Shown here one piece after another: positions 9,380 through 23,000 of a DNA stretch of 64,000 nucleotides. The notes below the pieces were generated by a model. The model saw nothing but the letters and a program-made list of their open reading frames with translations, ran no database searches and had not been told where the DNA came from. Source of the DNA: Welwitschia mirabilis (Eukaryota > Gnetophyta > Gnetopsida > Welwitschiales). The position numbers and the translations under genes were made by a program. Position 1 is the stretch's first letter, and every line of letters begins with the position of its first letter. The stretch is taken from positions 52,840,879 to 52,904,878 of the forward strand of contig JBOZIK010000001.1 of the NCBI GenBank assembly GCA_051453625.1, given 5' to 3'.

Positions 9380-11830
9380 ATTCGAAGCTATTCTATTCAA
9401 ACCATGGGCTCTGATTGAGAGCTTGACTAAGTCCTTTCCAATGAGAATTTTGTCAATCCTCGACATTATCATATTGTTACCTGTCCTTCTGTTAAATTAG
9501 CTATATTTGCACCGAGCAAGAGGAACATCTACAGGTGCATTCCATACCATGAAATCTTTTAGAATTGAAGTCCCTCTGGAATTCCAGTTATCGCACCCTG
9601 ATTTCTCCCAATGGTGAAGACATTGATTGAAGTCCCTCACAATGAGCCACTTGGATTTATCTATCATGGTTCATTGTAATTCTCCTAAAGTAGAAGATTT
9701 ATCTGGATTATTTTAAGGACTATAGATATTTGTTATAGTCTAGCCTTCTTCCTTAAGGGAGATAGTGAGATGGCTCTTACTATTATTAACTAAATTTGCC
9801 TTCTTTTTGGTGAAGATCATGAGATCTCATGAGTTTGCTTGGGCTGTAGAGGCAAAAAAATTCCACTGCTGCCCTAGATTCTCTATTTTAATTCTATTTT
9901 TCTATTTTTCATTTTTGTTTCCTTTAAACAAACTAAATCAATATCAAATTAACTAATGAGATTTCTTAAGGTCTTTTTCTTGGAGGAGGACCTTAATCCC
10001 CTGCAATTCCATTAAAGACAATTTATTGGATCTGCTTTCACTCCTTTATGGGTGCTTGACATTTTTTTAGAGTATCTTCAATGGTAACTTGGGAGTTATT
10101 AGCCACGTTCTCTATAGTTTCCCTCTCTTGGAAGGTTCTATTGCTAGGTCATGCTTTCATATGAACTTCCACATCATTCGGTTTATCTATCGTTGGTGAA
10201 TTTTGAGGCTGCTAAGTATCCTCTTCTTTCATAAGAGGTTGTAAGGAGTTGTACTCCCTCTCCTGTACCCTCTTCTCCTTGCTTATCTTGGTTTCCTTGG
10301 GAAAAACTGTAGTACATTTCCTTAAGTTTTCCCTACTTTATTTATATCAGCATATGCTCTGATTATGTCTAGTTTTTCCACAGAAAGAATAGCTATCTTT
10401 TTGCTTTTTTTTAATATTAACNNNNNNNNNNNNNNNNNNNNNNNNNNNNNNNNNNNNNNNNNNNNNNNNNNNNNNNNNNNNNNNNNNNNNNNNNNNNNNN
10501 NNNNNNNNNNNNNNNNNNNNNNNNNNNNNNNNNNNNNNNNCTAGAAGGTTCTCATAGGTAACTTCAAGGTCACATATGCCCCATTTGGATCTAAACTTTA
10601 CAGGTTATATTTCTTTTGTGTCCTCTAAGCTCATCCAAACACAGAATCTAGCCATAACTAGTCTCGTCTATTTAATAGTGATTCTATCAAGCTTGATCAG
10701 TTCACCAAACTAGGATGTGATTTTTCTTAAGAGATCTTTATCCCAAAACTCCAACTGGAACTTGTAGATGTGAATCCATATTGGCAATTTCCTAAATAGG
10801 TTCGAGTTCGATTATGCCCCCAGTGTCCATTTAGCTAGAGTGAGTCCCCTCACCCCAAAGAACCAAAGTCCTCTCACGATGATGTCATCCTGATCTTGTT
10901 CATTATCTAGCTAGAAAAGCACTGAACTTTTCGGCATAGCAATAACTTTAACTTCACTAATTCCTGTCCATTTAGTTACTACCCATTCGCTGATATGATC
11001 NNNNNNNNNNNNNNNNNNNNNNNNNNNNNNNNNNNNNNNNNNNNNNNNNNNNNNNNNNNNNNNNNNNNNNNNNNNNNNNNNNNNNNNNNNNNNNNNNNNN
11101 ATATTTCTTTTGTGTCCTCTAAGCTCATCCAAATGCAGAATCTAGCCATGACTAGTCTCGTCTATTTAATGGTGATTCTATCAAGCTTGATCAGTTCACC
11201 AAACTAAGATGTGATTTTTCTCAAGAGATCTTTATCCCAAAACTCCAACGGGAACTTGTAGATGTGAATCCATATTGGCAATTTCCTAAACAGGTTTGAG
11301 TTCGATTATTCCCCCAGTGTCCATTTAGCTAGAGGGAGTCCCCTCACCCCAAAGAACCAAAGTCCTCTCACGATGATGTTGTCCTGATCTTGTTCATTAT
11401 CTAGCTAGAAAAGCACTAAACTTTTCGGCATAGCAATAACTTTAACTTCACTAATCCCTGTCCATTTAATTACTACCCATTTGCTGATATGATCAAGTCT
11501 GGGTCTTGGACTGGATGAAACGAACTTATCGACCAAGTTGTATTAGAGTTTCTTCTCAATCTGAGAGCAAGCACCTTCATCAATATCTAAAACTAGGGTT
11601 TTTCTTTCCTAGAAAACTATGTCCTCTCCATTTTGGGGAACAAGCCCATCTTTAAACCCTAAAATGAATTAATGTAGAGATATCAATACGATTCCACAAC
11701 TTACCCAAAAAGAGTTTTTCTAGTAGCCAAAATCGCCCTGCACGCCATACTGTCCAGGAACCAAAACCGCCCCTGCTGATTTGAAGTCTTCCAAGCCCTA
11801 GCTCAGCCTTACACTCCAGATCTGCCAAAC
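9380..11830 (-). pseudogene. LINE (L1-like) relic: ORF1 and endonuclease, no reverse transcriptase
   Basis: Read leftward. ORF1 pieces include IVRGLWFFGVRGLPLAKWT and KLPIWIHIYKFPLEFWDKD (about 11370-11240), followed by LLRKITS*FGELIKLD, the DUF4283-type pattern of plant L1 ORF1 proteins. The same segment occurs twice, at 10606-11000 and 11101-11494, either side of a 100-N gap. Further left, NCRGLRSSSKKKTLRNLIS and IDLVCLKETKM (about 10000-9920) is the start of the ORF2 endonuclease (WNCRGL...ETK). WLIVRDFNQCLHHWEKSG (about 9650-9590) and SRIDKILI (about 9455) match its GDFN and SRLDR.L blocks. The relic stops near 9380, before any reverse transcriptase, so its 3' part is missing. Stops are frequent. 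Confidence 0.85.
10606..11000. repeat. Gap-flanking duplicate of 11101-11494
   Basis: The 395 bases before the 100-N gap align end to end with the 394 bases after it. I count about 17 differences, mostly transitions. The match begins exactly at the first base after the gap and ends exactly at the last base before it, the pattern of two contig ends that overlap but were not merged. Confidence 0.85.
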
Positions 11831-11856
11831 CCTCATAGAGCTTCCCCCAACAGTAT

Positions 11857-14800
11857 GGGAATTAAAAAATTATAATTTATATAATTTCTAAAGNNNNNNN
11901 NNNNNNNNNNNNNNNNNNNNNNNNNNNNNNNNNNNNNNNNNNNNNNNNNNNNNNNNNNNNNNNNNNNNNNNNNNNNNNNNNNNNNNNNNNNNNNNNNNNN
12001 NNNNNNNNNNNNNNNNNNNNNNNNNNNNNNNNNNNNNNNNNNNNNNNNNNNNNNNNNNNNNNNNNNNNNNNNNNNNNNNNNNNNNNNNNNNNNNNNNNNN
12101 NNNNNNNNNNNNNNNNNNNNNNNNNNNNNNNNNNNNNNNNNNNNNNNNNNNNNNNNNNNNNNNNNNNNNNNNNNNNNNNNNNNNNNNNNNNNNNNNNNNN
12201 NNNNNNNNNNNNNNNNNNNNNNNNNNNNNNNNNNNNNNNNNNNNNNNNNNNNNNNNNNNNNNNNNNNNNNNNNNNNNNNNNNNNNNNNNNNNNNNNNNNN
12301 NNNNNNNNNNNNNNNNNNNNNNNNNNNNNNNNNNNNNNNNNNNNNNNNNNNNNNNNNNNNNNNNNNNNNNNNNNNNNNNNNNNNNNNNNNNNNNNNNNNN
12401 NNNNNNNNNNNNNNNNNNNNNNNNNATTATTTTAGCTTCATGTTTTCTCAATACCATTTACATTTCCATATGTTCTAAATTTACTTTTATGCATTTTTTT
12501 TTTCGTAGTTTTTCTTTCTCCAAAAATTATATATTTAACTTGTGGTTTATCATGGATAGACCCACAAGATATGTTTATGAAAGGATCCTTATCTTATAAC
12601 TCATTAAGAAGTATAAAATCATGCTTTGACGTAAAAGAGGATGATCTAGATAAATAATGAAGTCTAAATGCTTGTACGTTACTAAATTCCATCATGATGT
12701 TTAATGAAATAGTTAAATTCCTTACTATTACTAAAATTTTGTAGATTAGAAGTTATTTATAACAACTGATTTTCTAAATAATATATAATTAATTAATTAT
12801 TAAAATTTGCTATACCTTATTGATTAAATATATGACCATTTTGAAATTTGTAATTCTTACTCATGCAATTCAATTCGTCTCCAAGCATTCAAGAAAAACT
12901 TGAAAAAAGATATTTTTATTAGTAGGAGATATTATAAAATTTATCTTTAGATCAAAATATCATTTACAATTTTTCTCTTTTCAAGATTGTGTAAATTTAT
13001 TTTTATTTACTATTTTTCCTATTTAGACTCTAGGTATAAGCACTTCTTGATTTAGAGCCTACTTAATTAAAAAATATAGTAGGGAAAAGTAGTATCCATA
13101 AATTTTATAATAGATTATGGAATTATTGCTAGAAGATTAAATTCAATGTTTGAATATATGTGTGCAACAGTTCATCCATCATATGAGTATAACATAGTAT
13201 AATATATTATATTTTAGATTTGACTTATTATTTTTTATTTTTATAAATTATTTTTTATTTTTTACAAATTATTTTCATATAGCCATGACACCCTTAATGT
13301 AAAGAAATCATTCACTTGTGTGATTATGATAGTTGTACTTCTATGAAGAACACTAATAATTCATTTAGCAAGTCATCAGTTTAAAACTTTTAATGATCGT
13401 ATTAGTATAGTATAAGGCCCTCGACATAAATAAATCATTTATCACACAATCATAGTGGCTATACAAAATCTCCGAGTTCGACATCCACCCAAATTATAAT
13501 CATGGCAAGTTGGTATTGTGAAAAAGACCAAGAAAAGAAGAACATAAGAAGTTATCCTTCTACTTAATTAATGGTTCTATGATGAAATATATAAGTTCAA
13601 ATATAAAGTTAGTGTTAATATAATCATGCTTTATAAAAGAATACAAAATGTTTATTAGTTTAGAGTTTAGATGATAATAAACATTTTACAAAATATAAAT
13701 TAGAGTTTCTTACCCATCATATATTCCTTGATATTGGGAAAACCTAAAAACTCTACATCATGGGAATTTAAAAAATATATAATTTATACAATTTCCAAAG
13801 AATGATAATAATTTTTTATATTTTTTAGTTTCTTATAATTTAGCTTCATGTTTTCTCAATACCATTTACATTTCTATATGTTTTAAATTTTTGTTTATGC
13901 ATTTTCTTATGGTTCTTGTTTCTTGCAAAAATTATGTATTTAACTTATGAATTATGATGGAAAGATCCACAAGATATATTCAATGCAAGGATCCTTATCT
14001 TAGAAGACATTAAGATGTCTAAAATTATGCTTTGACATAAAAGAAGATGATCTAGATCAATAATGAATTCTGAATGCTTATACTTTAAAAAAATTCCATG
14101 ATAAAGTTCAAGGAAGTAGTTAAGCTCTTTGCTATCACTAAAATTTTGTAGTTTAGGAGTTAGTTATAATAATTAATTTTGTAAATAATATATAATTAAT
14201 TAATTATTAAAATTCATTGTACCTTATTGTTTAAATATATAACCATGCATGTAATTTATATACTCTGAATTTTGTAATTCTTACTTATGCAATTTGATTC
14301 ATCTCAAAGTATTCAAGAAAAACTTGAAAAATTTTACTGTTATCAGTAAGAGATATCATAACATTTATCTTTAAATTAAAATATGATTTAGAATTTTTCT
14401 TTTTTCAAGATCATGTAAGTTTATTTTTATTTTCTATTTTTTCTATTTTGACTCTACGTACAAACCCTTAGTGATATACAATCTACTTAATAAAAAATAT
14501 ATTAGGTAAGAGTAGTATCCATAAATTTCACAATAGATTATGGAATTATTACCACAAGATTAAATTAAATGTTTGAATATATGTGTGTAACATTTCATCT
14601 ATCATATGAGTATAATAAGTTATTATTTTTAATGTTTTATAAACTATATTTATCATTTGTTATGAATTATTATCACATAGCCATGACATCATTAATGTAA
14701 AGAAATCATTCACTTGTGCAATTGTGGTAGTTGTACTTTTAAGGAAGAAGACTAATCATCCATTTAGCAAGTCATCACTTTAAACCTTTTAATCATTATA

Positions 14801-16400
14801 TTGGTACAGTATGAGGTCCTGGACAAAATTAAATCATTTGTGAGATAATCATGATGGTTGTACTCCTAGATGGAGATATAATCACTAAAATCTTCAAGTT
14901 CAACATCCACCCAAATTATAATCAGGGCAAGTTGGCGTTAGGGAAAAGATCAAGAGAACAAAATAACACAAGGAGTTATTCTTCTTCTTAATCAATGGTT
15001 CTATGAAAAAATAAATAAGTTCAAATATAAAGTTAGTGTTAATATAATCATGCTTTTCTAGAATAATTCAAAATGTTCAAATAAAGTTTAGATTTTAGAT
15101 GAAAGTAAATGTTTCACTAAATATAAATTAGAGGTCCTTACTCATAATGCATTCCTTAATATTGGGAAAAACTAAAAGGTCTACATTATGAGGATTAAAA
15201 AAATTATAATTTATATACTTTCTAAAGAATGATAATAATTTTTTTTGTTAATTTAGCTTCATGTTTTCTCAACACCATTTACATTTCNNNNNNNNNNNNN
15301 NNNNNNNNNNNNNNNNNNNNNNNNNNNNNNNNNNNNNNNNNNNNNNNNNNNNNNNNNNNNNNNNNNNNNNNNNNNNNNNNNNNNNNNTATACTTTTTAAA
15401 GAATGATAATAATTTTTTCTGTTAATTTAGCTTCATGTTTTCTCAACACCATTTACATTTCTATATGTTCTAAATTTACTTTTATGCATTTTTCTCTTAG
15501 TTCTTATTTCTTAGAAAAATTATGTATTTAACTTGTAATCTATCATGGAAAGATCCACAAGATATATTCTATGGAAGGATTCTAATCTTGAAAGACATTA
15601 AGAAGCCTAAAGTCATGCTTTGATATAAAAAATGATGAGCTAGATAAGTAATGAATTGTAAATGCTTGTACTTTAATCAATTCCATGATACTATTCAATG
15701 AATTAGTTAAGTTCTTTATTATCACTAAAATTTTATGGTTTAAGAGCTAGTTATAATAATTGATTTTGTAATAATATATAATTAATTAATTATTAAAAGT
15801 AATTATACCTTATTGATTAAATATATGATCATGCATGTGATTTATATACTTCAAAATTTGTAATTTTTACTCATGCAATTTAATTCATCTCAAAGTATTC
15901 AAGAAAAACTTGAAAAAAGTTACTATTATAAGTAAGAGATATCATAACATTAATATTTAGATTAAAATGTAGTTTACAAGTTTTCCTTTTTTAGGATTGG
16001 GTAAGTTTATTTAGATTTGCTGTTTTTTCTAGTTAGACTCTAAGTACAAACACCTCTTAATATAGAGCCCCCTTAATAAAAAAAATATATTTGGTAAAAA
16101 TAATATCCATAAATTTCACAATAGATTATGGAATTATTACTAGAAGGTTAAATTTAATTTTTGAATATGTGTGTCTAACTATTCATCTATTATATGAGTA
16201 TAACATAGCATAAAATATTATATTTTAATTTTAACTTGTTACTTTTAGTTTTTATAAATTATTTTTTCATGTGTTATATTTTCATATAGTCATGACACCT
16301 TTAATGTAAAGAAACATTTAGTTGTGTGATTGTGATAGTTATACTTCCAAGGAAAATTATAACTACTAAATTTTTTAATTTTAATCTCCTCATATCTTAA
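11857..16400. repeat. Three tandem copies of an AT-rich unit of about 1.42 kb
   Basis: The phrase TTTAGCTTCATGTTTTCTCA recurs at about 12431, 13841 and 15255 (and 15429 after a gap). The unit start (ATGGGAATT or ATGAGGATT, then AAAAAATT.TAATTTATA) recurs at about 11857, 13760 and 15189. Other shared landmarks are a TATAATTAATTAATTATT block (about 12785, 14192, 15778), CATGACA.CCTTAATGTAAAG (about 13285, 14683, 16288) and AGTTAGTGTTAATATAATCATGC (about 13608, 15030). The second unit spans about 1.42 kb. The first contains a 532-N gap where the second has only about 40 bases, so that gap is probably over-sized. The third breaks off near 16390. No coding potential is seen. Confidence 0.85.
15214..15287. 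repeat. Gap-flanking duplicate of 15388-15461
   Basis: Seventy-four bases before the 100-N gap recur immediately after it with two differences. This is probably an unmerged contig overlap inside the third AT-rich unit. Confidence 0.8.
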
Positions 16401-18740
16401 ATAGTAAAATTTATTTCTTAAGACAAATATTTTTAAATGTTTTAGAATAATTATTTTAATAAAAATAATTTAATATCTTTAACTTTATTAAAATATTAAA
16501 ATAAGTATGTGACTTTATAAAATTAAAATATTAAAGATCAATTTTTTTATTGTATCCCTAAGACCTTACGGGATAAAAGAAATGTATTTAGTGTGAGCCT
16601 TTAAGATGTCATCTATAAAGTTACTTAGAGTTTTGAATTAAAGTTGAAACAATTCAACCAAATTATGGGCTTTGATGTTCTATATAATTAGTATGTTATT
16701 TCTTAAAGGACATCTAAGAAAGACATGATATTCAGCTTCATACATCTATATTCAATGTACACCAATGTACCCTAATGTATCAAGCATGTGGAATTGAATG
16801 TGAGAATCCAACCCTGGGTTTATCTAACCATAGCATACCTCAAGAGCTAAGGCATCTCAAATATTTCATTTGATACATAATCATCATTAGATTCATTCAT
16901 TTACCATTAGCATTCTCATTTTTCCCTTTTTTGCATTGACCGAGTTATGAAATTCATGAATATAATAAGGACTCAACTCTTTATGAGCTTCTATGCTTAT
17001 TTTCTTTCTTCTTAACATGCAAGAATTATTGTATTATGAGGCAACTTCCTTATCAAGATCAAGGGCATCTCTAAAATAAATCGTTATTTACTGTGGTGTT
17101 TGCATTATTGGATAATGTAATATAATATATAATTAAATCTATCTTTCTTATCCATAATTAATGTGTTTATGATTACCAGAGTTGTAATATATCATGTCAA
17201 ATATTCTTTTGCATTTATTAGTTTGATAATAATTACTTTAATATTTTGTTAAGCTTGTATTAGATAGGTGATTGATGTGTTAAGAGTTATGACGTCTTTT
17301 ATCCTTTTCTATGTTTTCTACGTGTTATTGTAAGATGATCCATCTCTAAATGGTTGTTATATTTTAGTATCATAAGTTCTTTCCATTTATATTCATGACA
17401 TCAATATTTGTAGCAGATGATCTATTGGTTATCCATAAAAACCTTAATGCATAATGGGTTATGATTTTAAATAATGCATTGGTAATTATTATCAATATCA
17501 ATATTTAGAATTTTTCCCTAGTAGTTAAGTCACACCTAATAGTCTTAAATTTATAAAATTAGAGGGTTGTTTATTAGATAATCCTAATTATTATTCTTTC
17601 ATAAGGATCATAAGGTAATTTTAAAGATTTTAACTATTTTTATTTGTATAGAAAAGGGATGTTTTCTAATATTTTCATAAATGGTAAAAACTAGAAATGA
17701 TTTTTCAGAAGATAAACTACTAAACAAGCCTTCATAAAGGAAACTTCAAATATCTTAGTCATTTTCCTAATCCGTAATGATAGATCATTAAGCAATAAGG
17801 GTTTTATGGATAAGCAACAAATAAGCTACTATAGGTCTTGAATGTTATAAATAGAAATTAAAAGAACTTGTAATACCAAATATCACTAACATTTAAAATG
17901 GATTATCTTACAATAAGATGCAGAAAAAATGCAATATCATGAAAGATGTCATAAACACTACCGCATCCAATATTAAATCTTCATAAAAACCTAATAAAAC
18001 ATGAAAGTAACTAACTTTAAATAATATATCTAAAAGAACATTCAAAATGAACTAGTGCATGGCTAATAATCATAAATTAATTACTGATAGAAAAGAAGAC
18101 TAAACTAATTAAAAATCAAATTATATTAACTAATATGAAGCTATAGAGTAAATTAGTAATCTAATATAAAATATGCCCTTAGGATTGACAAGCTAGTTTC
18201 CTAACAAAACAATAATTCTCATATACACAGGAAGGGATAAAAGAGGCTTATAAATCATGATGAAACAATACCTCATTATTGCCATGGAAACTAGATTGGC
18301 ATCAATGCGAGGTAAGTTTTGATACAAGATAGAAGTTGTTTAGTTACGGAATGAAATATGCAATGCCTTAACACTTGAGGTAGGATATGCTTATAGAGCC
18401 AAGGGTTGGGTTTTTGCTTTTAATTTCACATGCTAACTATGTGAATGTACATCAAATCTAGTTAAAATAGGATTGCTTAGTCAATAAGAATAATCAACTA
18501 GATCTTTAATCTTTTAAGACACTTTGCAGTTCTTTATATATTAATTTGACTTTTATACTAATATATAAGTTTTATTTTGTTGTTTGAAAAATGATATTTA
18601 TTGTAGCTTGTTGCGCTGCCAATTTATGATTATTTGATGGGTTTTATGAGTTATTTTGCAAGATTTTTATATAGGTTTAGGTGTAATTCTGAGGATTTTG
18701 AAGACATAATAGGAAATCTCGGAAAAGTGCAATTATTATC
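16400..18740. other. No gene seen
   Basis: AT-rich sequence with no open frame of protein-like composition on either strand and no repeat I recognise. Confidence 0.5.
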
Positions 18741-19735
18741 CAAATTTAATGCATTTAAGATACTTTCTGATGAACAGAGCTTTTCATGACAAAACTACTA
18801 AGTTTCTCCTCAAGAAAGACATTAAAGAAGACCATCGTCCCCTCCGTCATCCACACGACAGGCAGGACGACGACTGCTTACATGAACTGTTGAGTCATCA
18901 CTTTCAAAAGATATGTTATAATGTTCTATTGTTCCCATTGTCTTCCAGATGACATCCTGAATGACACTGATATGTAACTGTCATTGACAGATTTTCTTAG
19001 CCGTTTCGTCTATTTCTGATCCCTTAATGAGTGTGCATAACTGCACCTTTTGTCTATCCTTTTCTATTGTATTTTCTTATAAATAAGTTCCCCTTTAACT
19101 CTNNNNNNNNNNNNNNNNNNNNNNNNNNNNNNNNNNNNNNNNNNNNNNNNNNNNNNNNNNNNNNNNNNNNNNNNNNNNNNNNNNNNNNNNNNNNNNNNNN
19201 NNATTTTCTTATAAATAAGTTCCCCTTCGATTCTTCTTCTCATCTTTGATGCACCAGACATTCTTGTGACAGGAGATCAAAGGGCAGGAGATCCATCTGT
19301 GTGTGTTGCAGAAAGATGTGCACTTGATGGAGGGTTGTGTATCCTCCATTAAGACCTAGCTATTTTGTAACCCAGATGCTTGTTACTCTTTTTAATATAA
19401 ACCTTTGTTTTGTTTTCATATTTGCATTGTAGATGTTCTTATGACCCTTATAGTCTATGTTGCCCTTAATCTGGTGACAATTTCTTGGGTGATATAGATT
19501 ACCAAGGGTAGCCTTTGTTAAGGCTAAAAGTAAGTAGAGTTAGGGTTACTTCTATATTGCATGTTAGTTTAGATTGCATATCGCATCTTGCATTGCACTT
19601 TTATTTTCTTGCATTGTAATTTATTTTCTGGTTCCTATTATTTTGCAAAGCAACGTAAGTCTCATACTCATAGACTTTAATGAGAATACGACATTTCGGG
19701 TTAGCTCCCACTATACTAGTGTGTTGTATTGTGCA
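18740..19735 (+). mobile_element. Possible LTR fragment
   Basis: This stretch is richer in GC than its surroundings and shows an LTR-like layout: a C/G-rich patch (GACAGGCAGGACGACGAC, near 18858), a TATA-like CTTATAAATAAGTTCCCC at 19076 (repeated after a gap at about 19208), and a downstream region with a poly(A)-signal-like AATATAAAC near 19402. Primer-binding site, polypurine tract and paired LTR are not identified, so this is only a suggestion. Confidence 0.3.
19071..19102. repeat. Gap-flanking duplicate of 19203-19234
   Basis: Thirty-two bases (ATTTTCTTATAAATAAGTTC...) before the 100-N gap recur right after it with three differences. Confidence 0.75.
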
Positions 19736-19745
19736 AAATATCTAT

Positions 19746-19807
19746 TTTGATTATTAATGATAGGATCTTTTTAAATATAAAAGCTTGCACAAATACACCC
19801 GTAATAT
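19746..19807. repeat. Gap-flanking duplicate of 19908-19970
   Basis: Sixty-two bases (TTTGATTATTAATGATAGGA...) before the 100-N gap recur right after it with a few substitutions and one length change. Confidence 0.75.
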
Positions 19808-20059
19808 NNNNNNNNNNNNNNNNNNNNNNNNNNNNNNNNNNNNNNNNNNNNNNNNNNNNNNNNNNNNNNNNNNNNNNNNNNNNNNNNNNNNNNNNNNNNN
19901 NNNNNNNTTTGATTATTAATGACAGGATCTTTTTAAATATAAAAGCTTGCACAAATACACACCACAATATAGCTTTTATGAGATGCATCATTCTCCAAAA
20001 TACTAGTAATGCCATGGACCTAATTATAGCTATAATCTTTTGGGATTTATGCTAAGGTG

Positions 20060-23000
20060 AAAAATGGATCACTAAGCATGTTTTAGATAAGTAAATCCAA
20101 GGATTAGTCACTTTTAATAAAAGTTTTGGTAATTTTATAACACTAACATGCCATCTATGGCCTCAAAATATTTTATTTACTATATATTAAAGAAAAATAT
20201 TTTAAAAATTGAAGTATAATAAACTTACTTGGTTGTTTATCTTATTTACAATCACTTGCAGTACTTAGGAGTACAAGTTTTCATTTATGAATTTTCTCTT
20301 TTCTTTAAAATATATTTTACTCTCTATTTGATACTTTAAGTTGGTTTAAATAAATGATTGCAAGCTTTAAAATTCCCTTATAATCCTTGTGGAAGATGAT
20401 AATGAGGGTTGTTTCTTTTACAATAGATGACCTTAGTTCATATTTTAAGACTGATACTTATTCCTTAATTGCTAGGGCATAATGCTAAACATTTCTATGA
20501 ATATTAATTCTCAATGCATAGCATAACACTTGAAAAAATAAACAATGAAAAAAAAATCTAATGTATTAATAACATAGGTTAACCTATTGATCACAAACAC
20601 AGAGCACTAAGATGTATGAGATATGATAGTAATAAATGAAAAATCTAGCCTCTATATTGCTAATAAAAGTGAAAATAAGAAAGAGTGCACTGTTAGCATG
20701 TAAAACTTATAAGTTACTTCAAGTATTTTAGGCCATTTTACCATTGTAGAGACATTAATTTTACTATATTAATCATAAAAACATGTCCTATGCTATTTTT
20801 TATTCCATAGGTAAATCTTTGTCTTACCCATGATATTTTTAGGTCTTTAGCCATCTTTTGGAGCACATGTCAAAAGATGGACCTAACTACATAATACAAT
20901 GGTGGCGCTTGTGACACGTAACAGTGGCACTGATTGGTGGAAGAATCTTGCTTTGAAACCCATGTGTTAGATTCATCATGATAATCCACATTATTTTTGG
21001 CTTTAAACTAAGTTAGTTATAACATCTAAATATTTTGCTAGAAAATGATAAACAGTAAAAGAAAAAAGTTCAACCATCCCAATAAACACTAAAAGACAAA
21101 ACCTTAACTATTCCAACTCCATTCTCACTATCAGAAGGGCCTAGTGCCTCAGTTTGTAACAATCTCATTTTATGTATTTCTATAGTGGAGGAGTCAAGAG
21201 GGTTTGCAGTTGAAGAAGCTTTTTGCCATGTTTGCTTTCTAATTTCTTTGGGAATGGACTATTCTTGAGGCTAGCATGATGTTTTACATTTAAGCTTGGT
21301 TTTTCTTTCTTTGATGTGTTGATCTATTCTATTTTTATAATAAAAATTTTTAGTTTCTTTTTTGTTTTAAAGTTGTGATCCTTTTCATACTTTTAATGCT
21401 TGAAGTAAAGCTACATATTGTTAAGTTTATCATATTTCTTAAGTAAATCTTTCTTGTTAATTTTCTAGTTTCACAGTATGATTTTGTTTGATGATCTTTA
21501 GGATAGGTTTTCTACTTTTCATGCTTATGAATAGATTATGACAAAGTAGAGTGACTTGGGGATCTCATTATTAATTATGGGGTGCATGCGATAATGTCAC
21601 CATGATTTAAGCTTTATTAAAACTTGGCTTAATTAGAATCTAATATTAAACATTATATAATATTATTGGAAAAAAATATTTCATATTAGTAAAATATTTA
21701 TATTAGTATCTAGGTGCTATGCTCCATTTCCACCTCTTGTCTATTGCTTTAAAAACATTTTCTTTGTACTCTTGATTTGAACCTTACTTTAAATCTTGTC
21801 TAGAATAGTATTACGTTACTTTACTAATTTTCTATTACATTTACCACTAAGGAAAGAATGACCTTGGGACTATACTGCACATTAATGTCCTAGTATTTTA
21901 GTGATAAACATTTGGATATGTCCTCCCAAGATTTGTATCTCTAGGATGTATCTTGTGTTACCATTTATTAATAACAGGATATAAGCATAGGCATATTTTC
22001 ACCACAATCAAGATTTTTGGTGTCCTTACCAAGGGTAATGGCATAGTATCTATAGTGAAGCACATTCAAGTTTTATTTTCTTATGTTTAAATTTAGCACT
22101 GTTCATTTCTTGTACTCTCTAGTGTGTGGTATTAGTTCTCTTCTAGTAATACATCCTCATGTTTTATTCTTTTAAGTTTTCATTACTTCGTTTAGATCTA
22201 ACAAAGAATATAATTACTATATCGATCTCTGTTGTGTAGGGCTAATGCATTTTTTAGGTTTTGCTTTCTTAGTTTCTCTCGAATTAGAGCTAAAGTATAA
22301 AAAAAAATATGAAAAATCAGAGGAAAAGCATAAACATCAAAATAGAGGAAAAAACCCTTGATTCCTCTTTCTTTTTCTATAGTTTTTATCACTACTAGAT
22401 TTTGTTTTTAATATTGTGTGCACTTAGGATCAAATTTTTAATTTCTATTTAGTTTTCTCAAATTCCATTTTTTAGGGTTTCTATAAACTATTGTTTTATT
22501 TTTGCAGTGCCATTTCTATTTCTATTACTTATTTTCTATCACTTTTTACAGGAATGATTTTATACTACTCTAAACATAACATATTGCTTTTCCTTAGATT
22601 TTTCACTTTAAAAACCTAAGGCCACTATTGGATCTAACTAGTGCTATTGATCTTTTTGAGAATTTCACCACCAAAAATTGTTCATTCTATCATATAATCC
22701 ATTGTGACTTTTTCTAATATCATGTGTGTTCATGATGTAGTACAATGAATTAAAATAAACTAGGTAAAAAGTCAGTATCATTCTCTTCATAGGATAATTG
22801 TAATTAACTTAATAGAATTTACACTATTTACTTCACTTCTAATTACAATTAAAGAAAGAAAAAAAGAGAGAAGTGAAGAATTTTAATGAAACTTCATTTG
22901 GAGAGGTAGGAAAGCTAACTAGCTCCAAGTTCCACTCGATTTATCCTTTAGTACTTCTTTTATTCAAAAATAGCTCATGAATTCATAAATCATACTTAAG

